A stretch of 64,000 nucleotides of DNA from Fodinibacter sp963800505. Its GTDB lineage: Bacteria; Actinomycetota; Actinomycetes; Actinomycetales; Dermatophilaceae. The translations under genes were made by a program, and so were the position numbers. The stretch covers positions 62,001 to 126,000 of the forward strand of contig CAWDBL010000022.1 in the NCBI GenBank assembly GCA_963800505.1, written 5' to 3'. This document shows, in pieces, positions 49,064-57,634 of this stretch; the first letter of the stretch is position 1, and each line of letters opens with the position of its first letter. The notes under the pieces are model-generated. The model was not told the origin of the DNA. It saw only the letters and a program-made list of their open reading frames with translations, and did no database searches.

Positions 49064-50725
49064 ATGTCCACCCCCACCACCGCCCGAGGCGCGCTGCTGC
49101 GCCGTGCCGGCACCCTGCTCGTGGCCGCCGCACTCGTCGGCGCCCCGGCGTCCGCCGCGTTCGCGGACCCCACCGCGAGCCCCACCACCAGTGAGTCGGT
49201 GGATGCCGTTCCCACGGCAGCCGCTTCGGCGTCACCGACCCCCAGCGCCCCGGCCTCCGGCGCCGCGACGCCCAGCACCGACCCAGCCCCCACGCCGACG
49301 CAGAGCCCCACCGACCCGGCCCCGTCCCCCTCCCCCAGCGACCCGGTACCGTCTCCCAGCGCCACGACGAGCCCGAGCGCCCCAGCGCCGTCGGCCACCC
49401 CGTCCACCTCGGCGAGCACTGCTCCTGCACCGGCCGTTGCGGCAATCGCGGGCGCCGAGGACACCGCTGCCGCGGCGTTCATCGCCCGCACCCTGGCCGC
49501 CGGTGGCGACCACTACGTCTACCCCAACAGCACCTTCTTCGACGGCGGCAACACCATCGACGGCATCATCGCGCTGAGCGCGGTCGGCACCGACCAGGCC
49601 CAGGCCGATGCGTCGATGGCCTACCTCTCGAGCCAGCTCGGCGACTACATCGGCTCCTTCGGCGAGGTGTATGCCGGGCCGCTGGCCAAGTCTCTGCTGG
49701 CTGTGGTCGTCGCCGGTGGCGACCCCACAGCATTCGGGGGACACGACCTCATTGCCGAGCTGCAGGCGCTGGAGACCACCAAGGGCCGCTTCAGCGACCA
49801 GTCCGCCTATGGCGACTACTCCAACACCATCGGCCAGTCGCTGGCAGTCATCGCCTTGGCCCGCGCCGGGCAGGGCACCAACGTCGGCTCCGTCGAGCTG
49901 CTGCTGAGCCGGCAGTGCGCCGACGGCGGCTTCTCCGGTTCCCTCGACACGGCCGACGGCTGCACCAGCGACCCCGACGCGACCGCCTTCGCGGTGCAGG
50001 CCCTGCTCACGGCAGGCGCCTCGACCTACTGCAACGGCGACGCCGAGACCCTGGCCGCCCGTGCGTCGGCCGCCGCGACCGCCGGCCTCGACCGGCTCGA
50101 GGCGACCCAGGGCACCTCCGGTGGGTTCACCAGCGTCGACGGCGCCGTCAACGCCAACACCACCGGAGTCGCGGCGCAGGCCCTGACCGCCGGTGGCCGC
50201 ACGACGGCAGCGGCCGACGCCGTCGCCTTCCTCGAGGGCCTCCAGTACAGCGACACCACGACGCCGGCGCTGCTGGGCGGAATCGCCTTCTCGGCCGACA
50301 CCCGCTCCACGACCGTGCCGAGCGACTCCGACCTGCGCGCCACCCCCCAGGCCACGCTCGGCCTGGCCGGTGGTTCCCTCGTCACCGTGGTCGCGCCCGG
50401 TGTCGAGGATGCCGCGCCCGCCGCGACGTGCCCGCCCGCCCCGACGCGCGAGCCGGTCGTCGCGCCGCCGACCACCACCCCCACTCCCAGCCCTTCGACG
50501 ACCACCCGCCCGACCTCGAGCGGTGGCTCGACCCAGGGCGCCGGGGGCTCCGGTGGCGCCGGGGGCTCCGACCCGTCGACCACGGTCGACGCGGCCGCTC
50601 CCACCGGCTCGCTCGCGCAGACGGGCAGCGATGTCCTGGCGCCGGTGCTGCTCGGCCTGCTGCTCGTGCTCGTCGGCGGCATCGCGGTCTGGTTCGGCAC
50701 GCGCCGCCAGGGGGCACACGCCTGA
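49064..50725 (+). CDS. Secreted, wall-anchored alpha/alpha-toroid (prenyltransferase-repeat) protein; predicted B12-binding
   Basis: This 553-residue protein has a signal peptide (LLRRAGTLLVAAALVGAPAS) and a ~95-residue Pro/Ser/Thr/Ala spacer. A toroid of squalene-cyclase/prenyltransferase-like helical repeats follows (SRQCADGGFSGS, DPDATAFAVQALLTAG, QGTSGGFTSVDGAVNANTTG). After a second Pro/Thr/Gly spacer comes LAQTG, a hydrophobic helix and a basic tail, the class E sortase anchor pattern. The fold is that of the alpha domain of intrinsic factor/transcobalamin. It is first behind a B12 riboswitch and overlaps the DUF4430 gene (TGATG). B12 binding is inferred, not shown. Confidence 0.85.
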   Translation: MSTPTTARGALLRRAGTLLVAAALVGAPASAAFADPTASPTTSESVDAVPTAAASASPTPSAPASGAATPSTDPAPTPTQSPTDPAPSPSPSDPVPSPSATTSPSAPAPSATPSTSASTAPAPAVAAIAGAEDTAAAAFIARTLAAGGDHYVYPNSTFFDGGNTIDGIIALSAVGTDQAQADASMAYLSSQLGDYIGSFGEVYAGPLAKSLLAVVVAGGDPTAFGGHDLIAELQALETTKGRFSDQSAYGDYSNTIGQSLAVIALARAGQGTNVGSVELLLSRQCADGGFSGSLDTADGCTSDPDATAFAVQALLTAGASTYCNGDAETLAARASAAATAGLDRLEATQGTSGGFTSVDGAVNANTTGVAAQALTAGGRTTAAADAVAFLEGLQYSDTTTPALLGGIAFSADTRSTTVPSDSDLRATPQATLGLAGGSLVTVVAPGVEDAAPAATCPPAPTREPVVAPPTTTPTPSPSTTTRPTSSGGSTQGAGGSGGAGGSDPSTTVDAAAPTGSLAQTGSDVLAPVLLGLLLVLVGGIAVWFGTRRQGAHA

Positions 50726-51612
50726 TGGCTGGCACCGCATCCCGTCTCGTCGCGCGCCTCGCCGGTGCCGCCGCTGCCTCCGGCCTGGCTCTCGCCGGGC
50801 TGGTCGTGACGGCGTCGCCGGCGAGCGCGGCGACGTGCTCGGGCACCTCGGGGGTCACCGTGGTGGTGGACCGAGGCGGCTCGATCAGCACCAAGTGCGC
50901 GTCCGGCGATCCCTCGTCCGCCCTGAAGGCCCTGAAGGCCGCCGGCTTCTCCGTGGACTACCCGCAGCAGTTCCCCGGGTCGGTCGTCTGTCGGATCAAC
51001 GGCTACCCGTCCTCCGACCCGTGCGTGCGGATGCCGCCCGGCAACGCCTACTGGGCCTTCTTCCACGCCAAGCGGGGCGGCAGCTGGGTCTACAGCTCGA
51101 ACGGCGTCGCGAGCTACAACCCGGCACCCGGCTCGGTCGTCGGGTTCCGGTTCGGCTCGGGGCAGCAGCCCGGCATCGCTCCCCCGGCGCCCACGAAGAT
51201 CAGCGCGCCGGCCCCGACCAAGACCACCCCGAAGCCGGCGCCGAAGCCCCCGAGGACCAAGCCCACACCGAAGCCCGCGCCCCCGGCACCGAAGGCAACC
51301 TCGGGCTCGAGCTCGTCGACCAACGCCGGCAAGGCCACCCCGACGCCTCCCGCCAAGGGCACGGCGCCGAGCTCGAAGGCAGCGTCCGGCACGCCCTCAG
51401 CGAGCCCCACGGCATCCGCGAGCGCGACGGCCAGCGCGACCGGCACCCCGACCGCGAGCCCGAGCGAGACGGCATCCGACATCGCGGCCGCGCCGACGTC
51501 CGTCGACGCCGACGACAACAGCAGCGGCCCGGGCAGCCTCCTCGCCGGTGCTGCCCTGGTGGCGCTGGTCGCCGGAGGGGCCGGCTTCGCCGCCTGGAAG
51601 CGGCGGTCCTGA
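50725..51612 (+). CDS. Secreted DUF4430/transcobalamin beta-domain-like membrane-anchored protein
   Basis: This 295-residue protein has a signal peptide (RLAGAAAASGLALAGLVVTA, ending ASPASAA). A ~100-residue domain follows with GVTVVVDRGGSISTKC, AYWAFFHAKRGGSWVYSSNG and PAPGSVVGFRF, matching DUF4430, the beta-grasp-like C-terminal domain of transcobalamin/intrinsic factor. Then come a long Pro/Lys/Ala/Ser linker, a membrane helix (LLAGAALVALVAGGAGFA) and basic end. Four Cys could make disulfides. It is translationally coupled to the toroid protein, so the two may form a split B12 binder. Confidence 0.85.
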   Translation: MAGTASRLVARLAGAAAASGLALAGLVVTASPASAATCSGTSGVTVVVDRGGSISTKCASGDPSSALKALKAAGFSVDYPQQFPGSVVCRINGYPSSDPCVRMPPGNAYWAFFHAKRGGSWVYSSNGVASYNPAPGSVVGFRFGSGQQPGIAPPAPTKISAPAPTKTTPKPAPKPPRTKPTPKPAPPAPKATSGSSSSTNAGKATPTPPAKGTAPSSKAASGTPSASPTASASATASATGTPTASPSETASDIAAAPTSVDADDNSSGPGSLLAGAALVALVAGGAGFAAWKRRS

Positions 51613-51627
51613 CCCGGTGACAGTCCG

Positions 51628-52755
51628 ATGAGCACCACCCTCCCCCGCGCGGTCCACCCGGCCGCGTGGTGGGGGTGGGCCGTCGGCATGGCCGTCGCCG
51701 TCAGCACGACCAACAACCCGCTGCTGCTCTTCCTCGCCCTGGCCGTCGTCGCCCTGGTCGTGGCGAACCGCCGCGGGTCGTCGCCGTGGGCGCGGGCGTT
51801 CCGGCTCTACCTGTGGCTCGGCCTGTTCATCATCGTGGTGCGGGTCGTGCTGCACGTGCTCGTCGGGCTCAAGTTCGGCGAGATCGTGCTGTTCACCCTC
51901 CCGGAGGGGACCCTGCCGTCGTGGGCCGCCGGCATCCAGCTGGGTGGCACGGTCTACCTCGAGGGGCTGCTCGGCGCGGCCGTGCTCGGCTTGCGGCTCG
52001 CGGTGATCATCGCCTGCATCGGCGCCGCCAACGCCCTGGCCAACCCCAAGCGGCTGCTGCGCTCACTGCCGTCGGCGCTGCACGAGATCGGCTCGGCCGT
52101 CGTCGTCTCGGTGTCGGTCGCACCGCAGCTCGCCGAGAGCGTGCAGCGGGTGCGCCGGGCCCGGCAGCTGCGGGGGGACACCACGCGCGGCATCCGGTCG
52201 GTGCCCTCGGTGGCGCTGCCGGTGCTCGAGGACACCCTGGAGCGTTCGCTGCTCCTCGCCGCCGCGATGGACTCGCGCGGCTACGGCCGGGCCGGCGCCG
52301 CCCCGCGGTCGCACCGACTGCTCACCGGCGCCGTCACGCTCATCGGGCTACTCGCCGCCGCGCTCGGCATCTACGGGGTGCTCGACACCACCACCCCGGC
52401 GCTGATGGGCACCCCCGCGCTGCTGCTCGGCCTCGCCCTGTCGACGCTCGGGCTGTGGCTCGGTGGCCGGCACGTCGAGCGCAGCAGCTACCGGCCCGAC
52501 CCGTGGCGGGGCGCCGAGTGGCTCACCCTGGGATGCGGCGTGGTCGCGGCCGCCGTGCTCGTCACCATCTCACGCACCGACCCGCAGAGTCTCGCAATGC
52601 CGTTGTCGCCATTGGCATTTCCGCCGTTGCCGATCGCCGCCGTCGTCGGACTCCTGGTCGGCGCGCTGCCCGCCTACCTCACCCCGGAGCCGCCCCGACC
52701 CGCCTCGCGCGTGCCGCAGCGCGGTGCCCGCGAGGAGGTGCTGGCCCATGGCTGA
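51628..52755 (+). CDS. ECF transporter T component (CbiQ/EcfT-like)
   Basis: This 375-residue membrane protein has the two Ala-Arg-Gly-type coupling motifs: RVRRARQLRGDTTRG and AAAMDSRGYGRAG, which bind the ATPases. There are about eight helices (LLLFLALAVVALVVANR; RLYLWLGLFIIVVRVVLHV; LRLAVIIACIGAANALANP). It is longer than usual EcfT (~265), with an extra C-terminal set of helices. Its stop overlaps the ATPase start (ATGGCTGA), so T, A and S are coupled. Confidence 0.9.
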   Translation: MSTTLPRAVHPAAWWGWAVGMAVAVSTTNNPLLLFLALAVVALVVANRRGSSPWARAFRLYLWLGLFIIVVRVVLHVLVGLKFGEIVLFTLPEGTLPSWAAGIQLGGTVYLEGLLGAAVLGLRLAVIIACIGAANALANPKRLLRSLPSALHEIGSAVVVSVSVAPQLAESVQRVRRARQLRGDTTRGIRSVPSVALPVLEDTLERSLLLAAAMDSRGYGRAGAAPRSHRLLTGAVTLIGLLAAALGIYGVLDTTTPALMGTPALLLGLALSTLGLWLGGRHVERSSYRPDPWRGAEWLTLGCGVVAAAVLVTISRTDPQSLAMPLSPLAFPPLPIAAVVGLLVGALPAYLTPEPPRPASRVPQRGAREEVLAHG

Positions 52756-54472
52756 CGCCATCGAGCTGACGCAGGTCTCGGTGACCCTGCCAGGGTCGAC
52801 CCGACCGGTGCTGCGCGACGTGGACCTGAGCATCGACGAGGGCGAGCTGGCCCTGGTGGTCGGCCGCACCGGCTCGGGCAAGTCGACCCTGCTCGGCGCG
52901 ATGTGCGGCCGGGTCCCCCACTTCACCGGTGGCACCCTCACCGGCCACGTGCGGCTGCACGGCCGCGACACCCGCGACCACCGACCGCGCGACCTCGCCG
53001 ACCTCGTGGGCGTCGTCGGCCAGGACCCGCTCGCCGGGTTCGTCACCGACACCGTCGAGGAGGAGCTGGCCTACGGCATGGAGCAGCTCGGGCTGTCGAC
53101 CTCGACCATGCGCAAGCGCGTCGAGGAGACCCTCGACCTGCTCGGCATCGCCGAGCTGCGTGACGTGCCGCTGCGCGAGCTCAGCGGCGGACAGCAGCAG
53201 CGGGTCGCCATCGGCTCGGTGCTCACCGCCCACCCGCGCGTCATCCTGCTCGACGAGCCGACCTCGGCCCTGGACCCCACCGGCGCCGAGGAGGTGCTCG
53301 CCACGATCACCAGGCTGGTGCACGACCTCGCCGTCACCGTCGTGGTGGCCGAGCACCGGGTCGAGCGGGTGCTGCACTACGCCGACACGGTCGTGCACGT
53401 CTCGCCGTCGGGCGAGGTGCGCTCGGGGCTGCCGTCCGACCTCATGGTCGACAGCGACATCGCTCCTCCCGTGGTCGAGCTGGGCCGGTATGCCGGGTGG
53501 TCGCCGCTGCCGCTGTCCGTGCGTGACGCCCGCCGAGCCGCCCGCGGCATGCGCACCCGCCTGCAGGCAACCCTGACCCCGGATGCCGTCGCGCCCGTCG
53601 GGGCGAACCCAGCGTCCCCAGATCGACCAATAGGTCACACGGGGGACGGCTCGTCGTCCCCGGATCGACCAATAGGTCACAGGGGGGACACCGTGCTCAC
53701 CGCTCGCGGTGTCGTCGTCCGGTACCCCGGCGACGTGCTGGCCGTGGCCGGGGTCGACCTCGACCTGCGCGCCGGACAGGTCACCGCCGTGATGGGCCGC
53801 AACGGCTGCGGCAAGTCCTCGCTGCTCTGGGCCCTGCAGGGCAGCGGGCTGCTGACGTCGGGCACGGTCACGGCACGTCGAGCCGCGGCAGCCACCCTGG
53901 TCGAGCCGCGCACCCTCGGCGCCGGCGAACGGCGCTCGCTGGTCGGGCTGGTGCCGCAGACCGCCGCCGACCTGCTCTACCTCGACACCGTCGGCGCCGA
54001 GTGCGACCAGGCCGACCGCGAGAGCGGCGTGCCGAGCGGCACCTGCGCACGGCTGCTCGAGGCGGTGGCCCCCGGCATCCCGGCCGAGCAGCACCCCCGT
54101 GACCTGTCCGAGGGGCAGAAGCTGGCCCTCGTGCTGGCCGTGCAGCTGACCGCCGACCCGCCGCTGCTGCTGCTCGATGAGCCGACCCGCGGCCTCGACC
54201 CCACCGCCAAGGCGGCCCTGAGCCAGGTGCTGCGCGGCCTGGCCGAGCGCGGGCGCTCGGTCGTGGTGTCGACCCACGACGTGGAGTTCGTCGCCGAGGT
54301 GGCCGACCGGGTCGTCGTCATGGCGGCAGGCGAGGTGGTGGCCGACGGGCCGACCACCGAGGTCGTGGTGTCCTCCCCCGCCTTCGCCCCCCAGGTCTCG
54401 AAGGTGACCGCACCCGGGCCGTGGCTGACCGTCGACGACGTGCGCGAGGCACTCGCGGGAGTGGCGTCATGA
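52748..54472 (+). CDS. ECF transporter fused A-A' ATPase
   Basis: This 574-residue chain has two ABC ATPase domains in tandem. Domain 1: Walker A VVGRTGSGKSTLLGAMCG, signature LSGGQQQRVAIGS, Walker B VILLDEPTSALDP. Domain 2: VMGRNGCGKSSLLWALQG, signature LSEGQKLALVLAV, Walker B LLLLDEPTRGLDP. The linker (~277-312) is encoded in part by two 34-bp hairpin repeats. It powers substrate release by toppling the S component. The stop overlaps the S component (ATGA). Confidence 0.93.
   Translation: MADAIELTQVSVTLPGSTRPVLRDVDLSIDEGELALVVGRTGSGKSTLLGAMCGRVPHFTGGTLTGHVRLHGRDTRDHRPRDLADLVGVVGQDPLAGFVTDTVEEELAYGMEQLGLSTSTMRKRVEETLDLLGIAELRDVPLRELSGGQQQRVAIGSVLTAHPRVILLDEPTSALDPTGAEEVLATITRLVHDLAVTVVVAEHRVERVLHYADTVVHVSPSGEVRSGLPSDLMVDSDIAPPVVELGRYAGWSPLPLSVRDARRAARGMRTRLQATLTPDAVAPVGANPASPDRPIGHTGDGSSSPDRPIGHRGDTVLTARGVVVRYPGDVLAVAGVDLDLRAGQVTAVMGRNGCGKSSLLWALQGSGLLTSGTVTARRAAAATLVEPRTLGAGERRSLVGLVPQTAADLLYLDTVGAECDQADRESGVPSGTCARLLEAVAPGIPAEQHPRDLSEGQKLALVLAVQLTADPPLLLLDEPTRGLDPTAKAALSQVLRGLAERGRSVVVSTHDVEFVAEVADRVVVMAAGEVVADGPTTEVVVSSPAFAPQVSKVTAPGPWLTVDDVREALAGVAS
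53614..53689. repeat. Two 34-bp palindromic repeats inside the ECF ATPase gene
   Basis: Copies at 53614-53647 and 53656-53689 are 32/34 identical and 42 bp apart (14 codons). Each is flanked by GTCCCC and GGGGAC and has a central ATCGACCAATAGGTCACA with the inner palindrome GACC-AATA-GGTC. They encode SPDRPIGHTGD and SPDRPIGHRGD. The core is much less G+C-rich than its surroundings, as expected for an inserted mobile REP-like element. Confidence 0.88.
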
Positions 54473-55317
54473 GGGCGCGCACCCGGGCGCTACGCCTGCG
54501 GCCACGCTCGTTCGCCGCCGTCACGATCGTCTCGGTCGCCGGCCTGGTGGCGTTCTGCTGGCCGCTGCTGGTCTCGCCCGACTCGGGGCTGGCGCACGGC
54601 ACCGACGCCCCCCTGGTCTTCGCGCTGGTGCTGCCCCTGCTGCTCGCCGTGGTGCTCGCCGAGATGAGCGAGGGCGGCATGGACGTCAAGGCCGTCGCCA
54701 TGCTCGGGGTGCTCGCGGCCATCGGAGCCGCCCTGCGACCCCTCGGCGCGGGCACCGCCGGCCTCGAGACCGTCTTCTTCCTGCTGGTGCTCGGCGGCCG
54801 GGTGTTCGGGGCCGGGTTCGGGTTCGTGCTCGGCGCGACGACCCTGTTCGCCAGCGCGCTGGTGACCGGCGGCGTCGGCCCGTGGCTGCCGTTCCAGATG
54901 CTCGGGGCGGCGTGGGTCGGCTGCGGCGCCGGGATGCTGCCGCCGCTGCGCGGACGCGCCGAGGTGCTCATGCTCGCGGCCTACGGCGCCGTCGCCGGGC
55001 TGCTCTACGGCCTGCTGCTCAACCTGTCGTTCTGGCCGTTCACCACCGGGATGAGCGGCGACCTCTCATTCGTCGCCGGCGCACCGGTGCTCGAGAACCT
55101 CCACCGGTTCCTCGTCTTCACCCTGGCCACCAGTCTGGGCTGGGACATCGGTCGCGCCGTCACCACCGCAGTGCTCGTGCTGGTCACCGGCAAGGCGGTG
55201 CTCGGGGCGCTGCGCCGGGCCGCCCGCCGGGCCGCTTTCGAGGAGCCGGTCACCTTCGAGGCACCCCCGGACCCGGCGTCGGCGCACCCCGCCGACATGG
55301 CACCATCGAGGCCATGA
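54469..55317 (+). CDS. ECF transporter S (substrate-binding) component, predicted cobalamin-specific
   Basis: This 282-residue membrane protein has six or seven helices (FAAVTIVSVAGLVAFCWPLL; DAPLVFALVLPLLLAVVLAE; VFFLLVLGGRVFGAGFGFVL; YGAVAGLLYGLLLNLSFWPF). It is larger than typical S components (~180). The GGRVFGAGFGFVLGATTLF region and its position with T and A support the call. The B12 riboswitch makes cobalamin or a cobinamide the most likely substrate. The stop overlaps the NUDIX gene. Confidence 0.85.
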   Translation: MRARTRALRLRPRSFAAVTIVSVAGLVAFCWPLLVSPDSGLAHGTDAPLVFALVLPLLLAVVLAEMSEGGMDVKAVAMLGVLAAIGAALRPLGAGTAGLETVFFLLVLGGRVFGAGFGFVLGATTLFASALVTGGVGPWLPFQMLGAAWVGCGAGMLPPLRGRAEVLMLAAYGAVAGLLYGLLLNLSFWPFTTGMSGDLSFVAGAPVLENLHRFLVFTLATSLGWDIGRAVTTAVLVLVTGKAVLGALRRAARRAAFEEPVTFEAPPDPASAHPADMAPSRP

Positions 55318-55853
55318 GCAACCTCGAGCTGGGCCGCAGCACCGGCTGGCTGAGCCGCGAAGAGATTGACTTCGCGCGCGAGAAGCTGCCGATCCTCTAC
55401 GTGGATGCCGTTCCCGTGCGGGTCGACGACCGCGGCGCGGTCCTCGCCGTCGGGGTGCTCCTGCGGCTCGGTGAGGACGGCAACGTCTGCCGCGAGCTGG
55501 TGTCCGGGCGGGTGCTGCACCACGAGCGGGTGCGCGATGCGCTGCTGCGGAACATCGAGAAGGACCTCGGCCCGATGGCCCTGCCGCGCGTGCCGGCCAG
55601 TCCGCAGCCGTTCACCGTGGCCGAGTACTTCCCCACCCCGGGCGTCACCCCGTTCCACGACCCGCGCCAGCACGCCGTGTCCCTGGCGTTCGTCGTGCCG
55701 GTCGCCGGCGACTGCGCCCCCCAGAACGACGCGCTCGACCTCACCTGGCTGACCCCCGACCAGGCCCTCGACCCCGGCATCCAGGCCGAGATGGAGCGCG
55801 GTCACGGCGTGCTGCTGCGCCAGGCCCTGGCCCATCTCGGCCACCCCGTCTGA
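55314..55853 (+). CDS. DUF4916/NUDIX-fold protein
   Basis: This 179-residue protein starts GWLSREEIDFAREKLPILYV and has the DUF4916 pattern RVLHHERVRDALLRNIEKDL and FTVAEYFPTPGVTPFHDPRQ. DUF4916 is a NUDIX relative, but the NUDIX-box acidic residues are only partly visible (ERVRDALLRNIEKDLG). It overlaps the S component by ATGA, so it is translationally coupled to the transporter. A role in processing a nucleotide part of the imported corrinoid is possible but is inference. Confidence 0.8.
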   Translation: MSNLELGRSTGWLSREEIDFAREKLPILYVDAVPVRVDDRGAVLAVGVLLRLGEDGNVCRELVSGRVLHHERVRDALLRNIEKDLGPMALPRVPASPQPFTVAEYFPTPGVTPFHDPRQHAVSLAFVVPVAGDCAPQNDALDLTWLTPDQALDPGIQAEMERGHGVLLRQALAHLGHPV

Positions 55854-55898
55854 GCGGCGCCCTTGACGTCGCGGCCGGCGGGCCCTGAGGGTGGGCGC

Positions 55899-56384
55899 AT
55901 GCCGAACTTCGCCGGAGTCAACCACGTCGCGCTCACCGTCACCGACCTCGACGTGAGCGAGCGCTTCTACATCGACGTGCTCGGTCTCCGGCGCGCCCTC
56001 GACGTCGGGTACGGCCGGATCACCATCGACGCCGCCTCCGGGTTCACCATCGCCCTGCTCACGCACGCCGACGCCGCGGGCGGCCCGTTCACCCATCTGA
56101 CGACCGGTCTGGACCACCTCAGCTTCACCGCGGCCGACCGCGCCGAGCTGGAGAGGTGGCAGGAGCGGCTGGAGTCGCTCGGCGTGCCGTCCACCCCGAT
56201 CCGCGACATGCCGCTCGGTCACCACCTGAACTTCCGCGACCCGGACGGCATCGCCCTGGAGTTCTACGCTCCGAACGAGGTCTACTCCGCGGCGCTGACC
56301 GAGCTCGCGACACGCGACGTCACCGACGAGGAGGTGCGCGAGACCGCCCAGCGCCTGCTCGGCGACGACTTCCCCACCCTCTGA
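55899..56384 (+). CDS. VOC dioxygenase/glyoxalase-family protein
   Basis: This 161-residue protein has the paired VOC motif: VNHVALTVTDLDVSERFYID, LDHLSFTAADRAELERWQER and the metal/end motif HHLNFRDPDGIALEFYAP. Possible metal ligands are His in NHVALTV, His in LDHLSF and Glu in ALEFYAP, the typical type I extradiol/glyoxalase set. The substrate is unknown. It is separated by 45 bases from DUF4916 and may have its own promoter (TTGACG 55863-55868). Confidence 0.85.
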   Translation: MPNFAGVNHVALTVTDLDVSERFYIDVLGLRRALDVGYGRITIDAASGFTIALLTHADAAGGPFTHLTTGLDHLSFTAADRAELERWQERLESLGVPSTPIRDMPLGHHLNFRDPDGIALEFYAPNEVYSAALTELATRDVTDEEVRETAQRLLGDDFPTL

Positions 56385-56447
56385 AAGCCCCGAGAGCAGG
56401 GCCGTGCGAGACATGATCGAGCCAGGACCGACACCGAGGGGGACGAC

Positions 56448-56780
56448 ATGGCCAGGTTCGTGACGATCGGGTACGGCGACGAGGCGGGCTACCAGCGCAC
56501 CGCCGCCGAGGTGCGGGATGCCGCGCACGCGGACGACGCGCGCTTGGTGGCCGACGGTGTGCTGATGGGCCGGGCCGGCACCCCCGTGCAGGTGCGCAAC
56601 CACGATGCCGCCGGCGTGCAGACGCAGGAGGGTGCGTTCATGACGGCGAGCCTGCCCGTGGCCGGGTTCGCGATCCTCGAGGCCGACACCTTGGCCGAGG
56701 CCGTGGAGATGGCGTCGCGGGCGCCGTGCGCGGTGGCCCAGGGCGTCGTCGAGGTCTGGCCGCTGGACGACGGGGCCTGA
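56448..56780 (+). CDS. YCII-related domain protein
   Basis: This 110-residue protein contains RFVTIGYGDEAGYQRTAAEV, EGAFMTASLPVAGFAILEAD and AEAVEMASRAPCAVAQGVVE, the ferredoxin-like YCII fold in which a His-Asp pair may be catalytic (the usual His is not obvious here). Family members often sit next to sigma-70 ECF factors; none is seen here. A GAGGGGGA site precedes ATG 56448. Confidence 0.8.
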   Translation: MARFVTIGYGDEAGYQRTAAEVRDAAHADDARLVADGVLMGRAGTPVQVRNHDAAGVQTQEGAFMTASLPVAGFAILEADTLAEAVEMASRAPCAVAQGVVEVWPLDDGA

Positions 56781-56805
56781 CGGCGGGAGACCCGCCGAAT
56801 GACGC

Positions 56806-57564
56806 TCAGCCGGTGAACTTGTCCCGGGTGCGGGTCATGTCGTGCAGGTCAGCCGCGTGCGCCGCCTCCGGTGTCGGGGCGGAGCCACCGAGCCGGGCCG
56901 GCTGGTAGACGAGGTCGTCGCCGGTCAGCACCGGGTACGCGGCCTGCTGCACGTCGAGCTGCGCCTGCATCAGGGCCTTGAGCCGCTCGGTCGCGGCCAT
57001 CACGTCGTCGCGGCGGCCGATCTCCATCGGCTCCCCGACCGTGATGCTGATCGGGATCCGCGCGCCCGGTCGCATGTGCTTGGGCCGGTTCTTGGTCCAC
57101 ACCCGCTGGGCGCCCCAGATCGTGGTCGGCAGCACCGGCACCCCGGCGACCTGCGCCATCTTCACCGCCCCCGGCTTGAACTCCTTGAGCTCGAAGGAGC
57201 GCGACATGGTGGCCTCGGGGAACACCCCGACGATCTCGCCGTCGCGCAGCATCCGGATGGCGGCCGAGAACGCCTCGCCGCCCTTGTGCCGGTCGACCGG
57301 GATGTGCCGCATGCCCCGCATCAGCGGCCCGGCCACCCGGTGGCCGAAGACCGACTTCTTCGCCATGAAGCGCACGTAGCGCCGGTGCGGCCAGGCCGGC
57401 AGTCCGGCATACGTGAAGTCGAGGTACGACGTGTGGTTGATGGCCATGACCGCCCCGCCGGTGCGCGGCACGTGCTCCGAGCCCGTGACGGTGAATCGAG
57501 AGCCCTGCACGAAGAAGAGCGTCTTGGCGAGGTAGATCACCGGCCGGTACACGGGGTCGTTCAT
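56806..57564 (-). CDS. 1-acyl-glycerol-3-phosphate acyltransferase-like (PlsC family)
   Basis: This 252-residue protein has the acyltransferase motif AINHTSYLDFTYAG (HxxxxD), FPEATMSRS (motif III) and VPVLPTTIWGAQ (motif IV). It transfers acyl chains in phospholipid synthesis. Motif I is NHTSYLD, as expected. It is divergent from valS, and TAGGGT ends seven bases before ATG 57564, suggesting a leaderless transcript; GTG 57573 is another start. Confidence 0.92.
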   Translation of the reverse strand: MNDPVYRPVIYLAKTLFFVQGSRFTVTGSEHVPRTGGAVMAINHTSYLDFTYAGLPAWPHRRYVRFMAKKSVFGHRVAGPLMRGMRHIPVDRHKGGEAFSAAIRMLRDGEIVGVFPEATMSRSFELKEFKPGAVKMAQVAGVPVLPTTIWGAQRVWTKNRPKHMRPGARIPISITVGEPMEIGRRDDVMAATERLKALMQAQLDVQQAAYPVLTGDDLVYQPARLGGSAPTPEAAHAADLHDMTRTRDKFTG

Positions 57565-57634
57565 GGTGCTCACCCTAGGGCCAGCGGCCGAACCCCGGTG
57601 AGCCGCAGCCCCCCGGTCTGGGAGGATGGACACC

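Noticed and set aside
57626..57634. ATG 57626 as the valS start
   Set aside because: It overlaps the GGAGG site; ATG 57635 has correct spacing.
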